The notes: generated by a model from the sequence alone, not told the origin. Positions 1-6,283 are shown, counted from the first letter of the stretch. The stretch is DNA of 9,549 nucleotides from Brevibacillus sp. (GCA_029240815.1 JARDZO010000222.1:1-9549), one strand, 5' to 3'. Program-made: numbers and translations.

Positions 1-652
1 CATAGACTTCACTTACTACCATAAAGCCGATCCCGCCAAGGATAATCATTGCACAGACGACGAGCGTGACGACGGGATCATCCACGTATCTGGTCAGACT
101 GGCGAAATCTCCCATCAAGTCAAATCCGGCGTTATTGAAGTTAGAGATGGAGTGGAAAAAGCCGAAATAGATCGCCGTCCCCAACGGAAAATCAAAAGCA
201 AAGCGGATGGACAACAGAATCCCACCGATTAACTCAGCTAGCGCCGTAAAAATCAAGATCATTTTGGCGAGTCGAACGACTCCTTCAATCGACATCTGGT
301 TCAATGATTCCTGCAGGATCAATCTTTCGCGCAGAGAGATCTTTTTACGCATGATCAGTGCAAAGAAAGTGGCGAACGTCATGAATCCGAGACCGCCGAT
401 CTGGATGAGCGATAGAATGACGATCTGTCCGAACACTGTGAAAGTTGACCCTGTATCCACAACGACTAACCCGGTTACACAAGTTGCGGAAGTCGCAGTA
501 AACAACGCATCTAACCAATGAAGTCCCATTCCGTCTACAGTAGCGGAGGGAAGGGTCAAGAGAGTGGCCCCGATCAGGATAATAAAGGCAAAACCGAGCA
601 CCAGCGTTTTAGGAGGATCGAGATGAAGCTTTTCGACGATTTTACGAATCAT
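1..652 (-). CDS. ktrB: KtrB/TrkH-family potassium uptake subunit (3' end missing)
   Basis: Membrane-embedded K+-translocating subunit of a Ktr-type uptake system, which normally works with a cytoplasmic RCK subunit (KtrA or KtrC) that gates it. I translated the minus strand from the ATG at 652 and the frame stays open to the window edge, giving 217 of the roughly 440-460 residues usual for the family. Visible marks are a first pore loop with TCVTGL at about residues 57-62 (filter glycine G61), GGLGFMTF at 86-93, and a second pore loop with NNAGFD at 173-178. Hydrophobic helices lie around residues 17-35, 71-101, 129-148 and 195-213. A stop codon lies shortly upstream in frame with no other start between, which fixes the start; the ribosome binding site is weak (GAGG about 11 bases upstream). 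No ktrA-like gene is visible, so it may be an orphan channel gene of the KtrB/KtrD type. The family is secure; the KtrB versus KtrD choice is not. Confidence 0.93.
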   Translation of the reverse strand, partial: MIRKIVEKLHLDPPKTLVLGFAFIILIGATLLTLPSATVDGMGLHWLDALFTATSATCVTGLVVVDTGSTFTVFGQIVILSLIQIGGLGFMTFATFFALIMRKKISLRERLILQESLNQMSIEGVVRLAKMILIFTALAELIGGILLSIRFAFDFPLGTAIYFGFFHSISNFNNAGFDLMGDFASLTRYVDDPVVTLVVCAMIILGGIGFMVVSEVY

Positions 653-717
653 AGGGAGGAGGACCTCGACTTTTCAATTATGTAAGAAACTTTGATTCTC
701 ACCTTAGTATGGCAGGA

Positions 718-744
718 ACACCTGTAAGTATAATGGGCAGGTGT
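718..744. repeat. 7-bp perfect inverted repeat framing the ktrB -10 box
   Basis: ACACCTG at 718-724 and CAGGTGT at 738-744 are perfect reverse complements separated by 13 bases, with centres 20 bp apart (about two helical turns). The putative -10 of ktrB lies between the arms. No T-tract follows on either strand, so it does not look like a terminator. A dimeric repressor operator is the natural reading, but the regulator is unknown. Confidence 0.45.
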
Positions 745-755
745 GAAATTGAAAA
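727..755 (-). promoter_or_regulatory. Candidate sigma-A promoter for ktrB
   Basis: On the minus strand a -10 like TATACT (727-732) lies 17 bases downstream of a partial -35, TTTTCA (750-755). This would give a leader of about 70 bases before the ktrB start. The -10 sits inside the inverted repeat at 718-744. The -35 is a modest match, and the call rests on inspection only. Confidence 0.4.
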
Positions 756-780
756 CAACGAAATAATCGAGAGAAGCAGA

Positions 781-2223
781 CTATCGGATCAATGCAGCTC
801 CCAGTCGAAACAGCCAGTGCTTGAGCTCTCGTTCTTCCATCGGTGCCAGCGGGAAGCGGACGGCAGGACGACGCACAGAGTCCGCAGGCTCATCCGCGAC
901 GCGGAATGCATGCCCCGGAGTCAGCTCCAGACCCTCCTCGAGCAACATGGCGACGACTCTGTCCTCGCTCTCCGTTGCATTGGAAGAAGGAGTCCCCCAT
1001 TCAATCCAGGTGTTCAGGCCTCCTGTGATGGGGTACATACGGGCATGGGCAGGAAGAGCGTGATGCTGCTCCTTCCACAGGCGTTCAAAGCGTGATTGAA
1101 ACAGGGAGCGCCTGTCTGCCAGGTACACTTCGGAGAACCATGGATCGTCCAGCAGGCGTACGGCAGCCTCTACGATCAGGAGCGAAGGCTCGGCACCTGT
1201 CATGGAGACGATTTGACGATAGCGCTCCAGCTCTTCTTCACTCAGGTCGGCAGGAAGCATCAAGACACCCAGTTGTAGATCCCTCGCGAGCGTCTTGGAC
1301 AGGGAGTGCAGGTAGTATACCTGTACGGAGCTCTGCGCATCCATAGCCATTTGGTACAGAGGAGAGCTGGGTTCAGAAAACCACAAGTCGCCGTAATGAT
1401 CGTTCTCCACCAGCCGCACGTTCTTTTGCGCGGCCCACGCCAACAGCGCTTCTTTGCGCTCGTGTGAATAGCTGATCCCCGTAGGAAAATGATAGTGAGG
1501 GTTGATCAGCAGCCAGTTCGCAGGGTAATGCTCTTGTTCAGCATCGAGAGACTGGATGGAGATCCCTTCGTCATCCATCTGGATCGGGCGTACGGTGATG
1601 CCGCACTGGCTCAGCAATCGCAGAAAGACAGGATAGCTATATTCCTCGACGTAGACGACATCACGGGGATTCATGACGCGTTGAGCTAAAAAGGCGAAAC
1701 CGCTCGTGCTTCGGTTAAATGACAGGATCCGTTCTGGTGAATGGGGGAGACCCCGTCGGCTCAGATGATCAGCAAACACTTTGGAGGCGTGAGCACGTCT
1801 GACTTTCTTTTGAGCGGAAGGTTCGTCTAGCACTGTCAGGCTGTCGTAAAAGGCTCCGCGCAACCGCTTGACCAGCTCTTCGCCAGGGCGGGGAGAAGAG
1901 TCAGCCAGAGAGGCGATCGGAATATCGGTGAGAGGCAAGCGATTCTCCAGCCGTGCTTCTTTGGCACGTTGCGTCAAATAATAGCCTTTGCCGTGGACAG
2001 CTTCTAGCCATCCTTCTTCGGCCAAGTGATCGTAGGCTTTTTTTACCGTTTCGAGGGAGCACCCGCTGACGGTCTTCATATCACGTAAAGAAATGAGTTG
2101 CTGTCCGTCTACGAGGAAAGCGCCACGTAAAATAGCAGTCTGCAATTGCTCCGCGAGCTGTACGTACATCGGGGTATGGGCTTGCTTATGGAAGTGAAAA
2201 GCGAAAAAAGGGCGGTTTGCCAT
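781..2223 (-). CDS. MocR-type transcriptional regulator (GntR winged helix fused to fold-type I aminotransferase domain)
   Basis: A 480-residue protein of the usual MocR/GabR/PdxR length. The N-terminal GntR winged helix spans about residues 14-84: a first helix near HTPMYVQLAEQL, a recognition helix near SLETVKKAYDHL (56-67) and a wing at GWLEAVHGKGYYL (71-83). A linker of some 80 residues leads to an aminotransferase-like domain with NPHYHFPTG (241-249), ENDHYGDL (273-280, D275 in the PLP pyridine-binding position) and SLSKTL (307-312), where K310 should form the PLP Schiff base. R456 in VRFPLAP fits the C-terminal substrate-carboxylate position. These residues suggest PLP is bound, so the effector is probably an amino acid, amine or B6 vitamer. 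Start at ATG 2223 with AAGGAGG (2233-2239) nine bases upstream. It is divergent from moaB and 128 bp upstream of ktrB in the same direction, with no obvious terminator between. The target and effector cannot be told from sequence. Confidence 0.93.
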   Translation of the reverse strand: MANRPFFAFHFHKQAHTPMYVQLAEQLQTAILRGAFLVDGQQLISLRDMKTVSGCSLETVKKAYDHLAEEGWLEAVHGKGYYLTQRAKEARLENRLPLTDIPIASLADSSPRPGEELVKRLRGAFYDSLTVLDEPSAQKKVRRAHASKVFADHLSRRGLPHSPERILSFNRSTSGFAFLAQRVMNPRDVVYVEEYSYPVFLRLLSQCGITVRPIQMDDEGISIQSLDAEQEHYPANWLLINPHYHFPTGISYSHERKEALLAWAAQKNVRLVENDHYGDLWFSEPSSPLYQMAMDAQSSVQVYYLHSLSKTLARDLQLGVLMLPADLSEEELERYRQIVSMTGAEPSLLIVEAAVRLLDDPWFSEVYLADRRSLFQSRFERLWKEQHHALPAHARMYPITGGLNTWIEWGTPSSNATESEDRVVAMLLEEGLELTPGHAFRVADEPADSVRRPAVRFPLAPMEERELKHWLFRLGAALIR

Positions 2224-2265
2224 CCGGCTGCGCCTCCTTGTCTGTCAAAAATAGCAGTCATGAGA

Positions 2266-2294
2266 ATTATATAGGAAAGAAGGGTTTGTCGGTA
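2266..2294 (-). promoter_or_regulatory. Promoter of the MocR regulator gene
   Basis: On the minus strand a perfect TATAAT -10 lies at 2266-2271. At 17-base spacing the -35 position (2289-2294) reads TACCGA, a poor match to TTGACA, and it overlaps an ATACCG element. A good -10 with a poor -35 overlapped by a repeat suits a regulated, possibly autoregulated promoter. The ribosome binding site at 2233-2239 lies downstream. Confidence 0.5.
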
Positions 2295-2346
2295 TAGGGC
2301 AAACAGAAAAACTCCCGTTGAAAAGAGAGCGCATGGTATCATGGTA
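2284..2346. promoter_or_regulatory. Candidate MocR operator region between mocR-like gene and moaB
   Basis: On the minus strand ATACCA (2334-2339), preceded by an overlapping-type copy TACCAT (2341-2346), and ATACCG (2290-2295) are in the same orientation 44 bp apart. On the plus strand the first pair reads as a direct repeat ATGGTA at 2333-2338 and 2341-2346. The ATACCG copy lies inside an imperfect inverted repeat, GTTTGTC (2284-2290) and GGCAAAC (2298-2304). Known MocR proteins such as GabR bind paired ATACCA-type direct repeats about 40 bp apart near the -35, so the layout fits; binding here is an inference. No clear sigma-A promoter for moaB was found in this spacer. Confidence 0.4.
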
Positions 2347-2378
2347 AGAGAGAGAACAGGGATGGGAGCTGACTTGTC

Positions 2379-2885
2379 ATGAGTACGCAAGAACATAAGG
2401 CCTTGTCGCCCAAACAAGTTGCATGCATGGTGATCACGGTATCCGATACGAGAACCGAAGAAACAGACAAGAGTGGCCAGTTGATGAAGCAATTGCTGGA
2501 AGAAGCGGGACATTCTACTGCGCTGTACCAGATTGTGCGGGACGAGCCTGAGGAGGTCATCGCTGCGATTGAGAACGGTATCGCTCATGCAGAGGTTCAA
2601 GTCATATTGCTAAACGGTGGAACGGGCATATCTCCACGCGATAATACCTTTGAAGCAGTGACCGGCTTACTGGACAAGGAAATGCCTGGATTCGGCGAGC
2701 TGTTCCGCATGTTGAGCTATACAGAAGATATTGGCTCTGCCGCCATGCTGAGCCGCGCCATTGCCGGTACGCGGAGGGGCAAAATGATCTTCTCGACACC
2801 TGGATCGACCGGGGCGGTCCGATTGGCCATGAACAAGCTGATCGTCCCGGAGCTAGGACACGTGGTACGCGAACTGAACCGATGA
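2379..2885 (+). CDS. moaB: Molybdenum cofactor biosynthesis protein MoaB/Mog family
   Basis: A 168-residue MoaB/MogA-fold protein that binds molybdopterin and, in the family, adenylylates it before molybdenum insertion. Signature motifs run the full length: TVSDTR (20-25), the binding loop NGGTGISPRD (79-88), PGFGELFR (103-110), SYTEDIGSAAMLSRA (113-127) and PGSTGAVRLAM (141-151), ending PELGH (157-161). The strings MPGFGELFRMLS and GSAAMLSR are typical of Bacillales MoaB. The ATG at 2379 has GGGAG at 2364-2368, ten bases upstream, and no better start is nearby. It stands alone between a divergent regulator and its own terminator, with no other molybdopterin genes in view, so the rest of the pathway must lie elsewhere. 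Whether it acts as MoaB or as the sole Mog-type adenylyltransferase depends on those other genes. Confidence 0.95.
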   Translation: MSTQEHKALSPKQVACMVITVSDTRTEETDKSGQLMKQLLEEAGHSTALYQIVRDEPEEVIAAIENGIAHAEVQVILLNGGTGISPRDNTFEAVTGLLDKEMPGFGELFRMLSYTEDIGSAAMLSRAIAGTRRGKMIFSTPGSTGAVRLAMNKLIVPELGHVVRELNR

Positions 2886-2893
2886 AACAGGAC

Positions 2894-2933
2894 AAAAGGG
2901 TGCCAAGGCGAAACGCGCTGGTTGCCCTTTTTT
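2894..2933 (+). terminator. Rho-independent terminator of moaB
   Basis: The left arm AAAAGGGTGCCA (2894-2905) pairs with TGGTTGCCC (2919-2927) and the following T-run, with two wobble pairs and one bulge. An inner GCG-AAA-CGC hairpin (2908-2916) caps it. Six T residues follow at 2928-2933. It begins nine bases after the moaB stop and separates moaB from the next gene. Confidence 0.85.
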
Positions 2934-2966
2934 CTACGGATAGACACGAATAACCATGGACTGTAT

Positions 2967-2996
2967 TTGCTGTATTCTGTCCGCTTATGGTACTGT
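2967..2996 (+). promoter_or_regulatory. Weak candidate promoter for the radical SAM gene
   Basis: TTGCTG (2967-2972) and TACTGT (2991-2996) are separated by 18 bases in the spacer after the moaB terminator. Matches to sigma-A boxes are partial. It would give a leader of roughly 80 bases containing the hairpin at 3025-3052. Confidence 0.25.
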
Positions 2997-3024
2997 TACG
3001 AAAGGAATATGACTGGCATTACCT

Positions 3025-3052
3025 CCAGGACCCGTGCAACGGGTCATTTTGG
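3025..3052 (+). other. Stem-loop in the leader of the radical SAM gene
   Basis: GACCCG (3029-3034) and CGGGTC (3040-3045) form a perfect 6-bp stem with a five-base loop TGCAA; outer CCA/TGG may add pairs across an internal loop. It is followed by ATTTT, only four T residues, so it is a poor terminator. It sits 14 bases before the ribosome binding site and could affect expression. I see no B12-riboswitch box or other known riboswitch core. Confidence 0.35.
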
Positions 3053-3084
3053 TGCCGGAATGTGCAAGGAGAGTAGAACGAAAC

Positions 3085-4863
3085 ATGAATATATTGTTGT
3101 CCACTTTAAATGCGAAATTTATCCATTCATCACTGGCCTTGCGCTATTTGCGCAGCTATGCCGGGGCGTCCTTCCCGACCATTGAGCTCGTCGAATACAC
3201 GATTAATGACATCACTTTAAATATTGTTGCCGACATATACAAGCGCAAGCCAGATGTCGTGGCATTTTCCTGTTATATCTGGAATATCCGCGAGACACTT
3301 GACGTCATTCGCAACTTGAAAAAAGTATGCCCGGATGTGCCCGTCATTTTGGGTGGGCCGGAAGTGACCTATGATGCAGATCACTGGATGAAAAAGCATC
3401 CGGAAATCGACGTCATCGCGATTGGAGAAGGGGAGCAGACCTTTCTGGAGCTGCTGCAAGCCTATCAGGAAGCACTCGAAACCAAGCAGCCGCCTCGTTT
3501 GCGCGAGGTAGCGGGGATCGCGTATCGCGATGGAGAATATGTGCGTTTCTCCATGCCGCGCGGACAGATCGAGGAGATGGACTCCATTCCTTCTCCTTAT
3601 CAGGATCATCTGGATGAATTGAACAACCGTGTCGTTTACTTTGAAGCTTCCAGAGGCTGTCCGTTCAAGTGTCAATATTGCCTGTCCTCCATTGAAGATG
3701 GAGTCCGCTACTTCAGTCTGGAACGGGTAAAGGAAGAGTTGCTCCGCTTGATCAATCACGGGGTTAAGACTGTCAAGTTCGTGGACCGTACGTTCAACAT
3801 CAATAAAAAATATGCGCTGGAGATCTTTCAGTTTTTGATCGACAACCACAATGGAACCGTATTCCAATTTGAAATCACTGCCGATATTTTGCGTGCGGAC
3901 GTGCTTGACTTCCTGACTGAAAATGCGCCTCCGGGAGTTTTCCGTTTCGAGATTGGCGTACAGTCCACAAACGATGAAACGAATCGACTCGTTCAACGCA
4001 TTCAGCGCTTCGACCGGTTGTCACGCACCGTTACCCAGATCAAAAACTCAGGCAAAATCGATCAGCATCTGGATTTGATCGCAGGTCTTCCAGAAGAAGA
4101 CTATCAGTCCTTCCGCAAGACGTTTAATGATGTTTTTGCGTTGCGTCCTGAAGAGCTGCAGCTGGGCTTTTTGAAAATGCTGCGGGGGACAGGTGTACGT
4201 GCTCGCGCAGCCGATCATGGTTACGTCTACATGGACGAAGCACCCTATGAAATTCTAGGCAATAACGTGCTATCTTTTGGCGATATGCAAAAAATCAAGC
4301 GTGTCGAGGATGTTCTTGAGAAGTACTGGAACGCCCACCGGATGGATCATACACTGGAGTGGATGCTGGGCCAGGTATTTGAATCGCCGTTTGATTTCTT
4401 CCAGTCGTTTGGAGACTACTGGGAAAATCAAGGCTGGAGCCGTATCGGTCATCAGCTGGAAGATTTGTTCACGCGTCTGCAAAGCTTTTTGCACACCCAG
4501 CAGGTGGAGCGTCTCGATCATGTTATGAGCTTGATGAAGTTCGATTTTCTGCACAACCAGAAACATCGCCCGAGAAGACTGTGGTGGGAAGATCTCATGG
4601 ACAAACAGGAGATGCAAGAGGCGTTTGCTGCAGTCTACAATCAACGGGAACAACTGCGTGAAGACTTCGCGCGCCATGCATCCGTGGAAAAGGATTACTT
4701 TAAGCATACGCTCACAGCAAAGGTGAGCTTCGATATTGAGACTTGGCTCAAAACGGGCGAAGTCATCGAAGGTAACTATACGCTAGTCGTCTACTATCCG
4801 TACAAGGAAGGCGAGCAAAACGACTTTACCATCGTCAACCAACTGTCTGTAGCCAGTGCATAG
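3085..4863 (+). CDS. B12-binding-domain radical SAM protein with DUF4080-type C-terminus
   Basis: A 592-residue protein. The N-terminal 150 residues form a Rossmann-like cobalamin-binding domain with FSCYIWN (61-67), ILGGPE (88-93) and IGEGE (113-117); as in many class B radical SAM enzymes, the DxHxxG histidine that would ligate cobalt from below is not visible. The radical SAM core follows with ASRGCPFKCQYC: C192, C196 and C199 are the CxxxCxxC ligands of the 4Fe-4S cluster. Later core motifs include FVDRTFN (232-238), FEIGVQS (288-294) and DLIAGLP (330-336). The C-terminal 200 residues are rich in aromatic and charged residues and match my recollection of DUF4080. I chose the ATG at 3085 because MNILLSTLNAKFIHSSL is the usual family start and AAGGAG (3066-3071) precedes it by 13 bases; an in-frame GTG at 3034 lacks a site. 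The gene stands alone. Family members are methylases, cyclases or unassigned; the substrate is unknown. Confidence 0.92.
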   Translation: MNILLSTLNAKFIHSSLALRYLRSYAGASFPTIELVEYTINDITLNIVADIYKRKPDVVAFSCYIWNIRETLDVIRNLKKVCPDVPVILGGPEVTYDADHWMKKHPEIDVIAIGEGEQTFLELLQAYQEALETKQPPRLREVAGIAYRDGEYVRFSMPRGQIEEMDSIPSPYQDHLDELNNRVVYFEASRGCPFKCQYCLSSIEDGVRYFSLERVKEELLRLINHGVKTVKFVDRTFNINKKYALEIFQFLIDNHNGTVFQFEITADILRADVLDFLTENAPPGVFRFEIGVQSTNDETNRLVQRIQRFDRLSRTVTQIKNSGKIDQHLDLIAGLPEEDYQSFRKTFNDVFALRPEELQLGFLKMLRGTGVRARAADHGYVYMDEAPYEILGNNVLSFGDMQKIKRVEDVLEKYWNAHRMDHTLEWMLGQVFESPFDFFQSFGDYWENQGWSRIGHQLEDLFTRLQSFLHTQQVERLDHVMSLMKFDFLHNQKHRPRRLWWEDLMDKQEMQEAFAAVYNQREQLREDFARHASVEKDYFKHTLTAKVSFDIETWLKTGEVIEGNYTLVVYYPYKEGEQNDFTIVNQLSVASA

Positions 4864-5045
4864 ATCGCGGCGAATTTTGTGTGGGATCCAAGGAATTTTT
4901 CATCCAAAAAGCGATAGGCTGGTCATTAAGGGGGCCCCGATGCTGTGCGTCACTTTGTTGGGACGACGTCGATGGCGAACCTCAGCCGCAGAGAAGCGCT
5001 CAAGCAAGCATCTATAAAGGAACGAATTTCTTCGCTTGATAAAAC

Positions 5046-5081
5046 AAAGGCATCTATTGCAAAATAGACAAGTACCTTTTT
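5046..5081 (+). terminator. Possible weak terminator or attenuator ahead of dedA
   Basis: AAAGG (5046-5050) pairs with CCTTT (5075-5079). Inside lies a perfect six-pair stem TCTATT/AATAGA (5053-5058 and 5063-5068) closed by a GCAA tetraloop, and T residues run to 5081. The stem is AT-rich and broken by an asymmetric internal loop, so the terminator strength is doubtful. It lies about 180 bases after the radical SAM stop and 100 before dedA. Confidence 0.35.
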
Positions 5082-5169
5082 GGCTCATTCGTACGTATTA
5101 GATAAAGGTCGCAAAAGCACAGCAAGCCTTTGCATGCAATCCTAGAAACAGCCGCACTATGGCGAGGAT

Positions 5170-5175
5170 AGGGGA
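5170..5175 (+). promoter_or_regulatory. Ribosome binding site deciding the dedA start
   Basis: AGGGGA lies nine bases before the ATG at 5184. An in-frame TTG at 5178 would be only two bases from this site, though GAGG at 5164-5167 would be ten bases from that TTG. The ATG is preferred. Confidence 0.6.
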
Positions 5176-5183
5176 ATTTGCTC

Positions 5184-5801
5184 ATGGAAATCAACCTGCT
5201 GATATCAATCATAGAGCAATACGGTTACCTGGCCATTTTCTTTCTGCTCTGGCTGGGGATCGTAGGATTGCCAATTCCTGACGAGCTGGTCGTAGCGACG
5301 GGAGGATTTTTGGTCTCGATTGGTCTCTTAAACCCGGTATACTCCTTTTTGGCAGGGTATCTGGGTGTGGCCTCCGGATTGACGATAGGTTTTTTACTTG
5401 GAAAATATTTTGGCAAGCCCATCTTGCAGTGGCTTTCGAAAAGCGAGAAGATGAGGCATGCCGTCGAACGATCGACTGAGCTGCTGAGCAAGTACGGCAC
5501 ATCGGCGCTATGCATCAGTTACTTGTTTCCGGTCGTTCGTCATGTCGTACCGTACTTGGTAGCGATGGGAGGCATGACTTATCGCCGGTATGCCCTCTTG
5601 TCCTACCCAATCGGATTGGTGTGGACAATTGCTTTTTACCTGCTTGGGTACGTTTTTGGAAATCACGTCGAAGTCATCGTGGGTATGATTCGGCAGTATG
5701 GCTTTTATACGTTGCTCACGCTTGCTGTCTTGATCGTGATAGGGTTGATCGTACGCAAATATGTGCTGAGCAATCGAGCGTATCGAGCAAAAGGAGACTA
5801 A
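5184..5801 (+). CDS. DedA family (VTT/SNARE-associated domain) membrane protein
   Basis: A 205-residue polytopic inner-membrane protein of the DedA superfamily, whose members have been linked to lipid-carrier and phospholipid scrambling or transport and to membrane homeostasis. Family marks are GLPIPDELVVATGG (28-41), with the conserved acidic pair D33-E34 in the re-entrant loop, and FPVVRHVVPYLVAMGGM (115-131), with R119 and P123 of the second re-entrant motif. Hydrophobic segments lie around residues 14-30, 53-74, 137-159 and 173-191, and a basic tail follows. Length is normal. An alternative TTG start at 5178 would add two residues. It is followed after three bases by a DUF1294 gene whose ribosome binding site lies inside its last codons. 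The substrate cannot be read from sequence; undecaprenyl phosphate carrier transport and phosphatidylethanolamine transport are roles known for other DedA members. Confidence 0.92.
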   Translation: MEINLLISIIEQYGYLAIFFLLWLGIVGLPIPDELVVATGGFLVSIGLLNPVYSFLAGYLGVASGLTIGFLLGKYFGKPILQWLSKSEKMRHAVERSTELLSKYGTSALCISYLFPVVRHVVPYLVAMGGMTYRRYALLSYPIGLVWTIAFYLLGYVFGNHVEVIVGMIRQYGFYTLLTLAVLIVIGLIVRKYVLSNRAYRAKGD

Positions 5802-5804
5802 GAA

Positions 5805-6164
5805 ATGTTTCATCGTCAATTGGCAGCTCATAAGCGCAACCGCAATCTGATTCTTGTCATGGGGTGGGCATTGATGTTAGTGGGTTATGTCACCCCGATG
5901 CTGTGGATGTCTGGAGCAGGCGGTTTGCTCTTGAACGGGTATGCGTACTATCTGATGGCGGTTGATAAACGGTTGGCTCCCAAACGAGGCTTTCGGATTC
6001 CTGAAGCGAGCCTGCTGGTCACGGCTGTTTTGGGTGGGGGGATCGGAGCTTTGGCAGGGATGCTGACCTATCGCCACAAGACGAAGCATATCTCTTTCAT
6101 GATTGTCGTTCCTGTTTTCTGTATCTTGCAATTGTTCCTGCTTTTGCAAGCAATCGGTCATTAG
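5805..6164 (+). CDS. DUF1294 small membrane protein
   Basis: A 119-residue protein with a basic N-terminus and three or four hydrophobic stretches (about 15-33, 36-52, 69-88 and 98-116). It matches the DUF1294 pattern: an asparagine and tyrosines in LNGYAYYLMAVDK (43-55), then RIPEASLL (64-71), GGGIGALAGM (77-86) and the conserved RHKTKH (90-95). Bacilli commonly carry such proteins; their function is not known to me. The ATG at 5805 follows the dedA stop by three bases, with AAGGAG at 5791-5796 eight bases upstream, so the two are co-transcribed and probably coupled. A strong terminator follows at once, closing the two-gene unit. Confidence 0.9.
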   Translation: MFHRQLAAHKRNRNLILVMGWALMLVGYVTPMLWMSGAGGLLLNGYAYYLMAVDKRLAPKRGFRIPEASLLVTAVLGGGIGALAGMLTYRHKTKHISFMIVVPVFCILQLFLLLQAIGH

Positions 6165-6169
6165 AAGAG

Positions 6170-6208
6170 AAGGGATTTCGCATGATACCCATGCGGAGTC
6201 CTTTTTTT
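6170..6208 (+). terminator. Rho-independent terminator closing the dedA-DUF1294 unit
   Basis: The perfect stem CGCATG/CATGCG (6179-6184 and 6190-6195) with loop ATACC is extended across a three-base internal loop by AAGGGA (6170-6175) pairing with TCCTTT (6199-6204, one wobble). A run of seven T residues spans 6202-6208. It starts five bases after the DUF1294 stop. Confidence 0.88.
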
Positions 6209-6283
6209 GTTGAAAAAAGATCGAACGGACCATCTCTCGTAAAAAGTGGGTTTTCATTTCCTTTCTTGGACACACTATCCGTA

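Larger units (their letters stand above)
4864..5183. other. Gene-poor spacer between the radical SAM gene and dedA
   Basis: I find no convincing gene in these 320 bases. The spacer holds three perfect palindromes (GGGGCCCC 4931-4938, CGACGTCG 4964-4971, TTGCATGCAA 5130-5139), an inverted repeat TCAAGC/GCTTGA (5000-5005 and 5034-5039) and the hairpin at 5046-5081. No strong terminator follows the radical SAM stop directly. No consensus sigma-A promoter for dedA stands out; TTGATA at 5036-5041 with CAAAAT at 5060-5065 is a weak possibility that overlaps the hairpin. A small RNA cannot be excluded. Confidence 0.5.

Noticed and set aside
207..521. 104-codon plus-strand frame at the left end
   Set aside because: It is antisense to the ktrB frame, whose pore-loop motifs are unmistakable.
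2109..2600. 163-codon minus-strand frame spanning the mocR/moaB spacer
   Set aside because: It overlaps the start of moaB and the N-terminus of the regulator in other frames and has no family features; the spacer is better explained as a control region.
3034..3084. Upstream GTG start for the radical SAM gene, adding 17 residues
   Set aside because: No suitable ribosome binding site, the added residues look unlike a family N-terminus, and the start codon overlaps the leader hairpin.
2934..3084. Cobalamin riboswitch ahead of the B12-dependent radical SAM gene
   Set aside because: The spacer after the terminator is only about 150 bases and I see no B12-box-like sequence or the multi-stem layout of that class.
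3217..3996. 259-codon minus-strand frame opposite the radical SAM gene
   Set aside because: It lies wholly inside a well-supported gene on the other strand and shows no recognisable domain.
4950..5084. Minus-strand stretch of about 44 codons that reads rather protein-like (VLVYFAIDAF ... FIDACLSASL)
   Set aside because: It has no ATG, GTG or TTG start and a stop lies directly upstream. It could be a remnant, but I recognise no parent family.
4900..5088. 62-codon minus-strand frame in the spacer, cysteine-rich at its N-terminus (CLFCNRC)
   Set aside because: No ribosome binding site precedes its ATG, the protein has low-complexity basic content, and it matches no family I recognise. Kept as non-coding.
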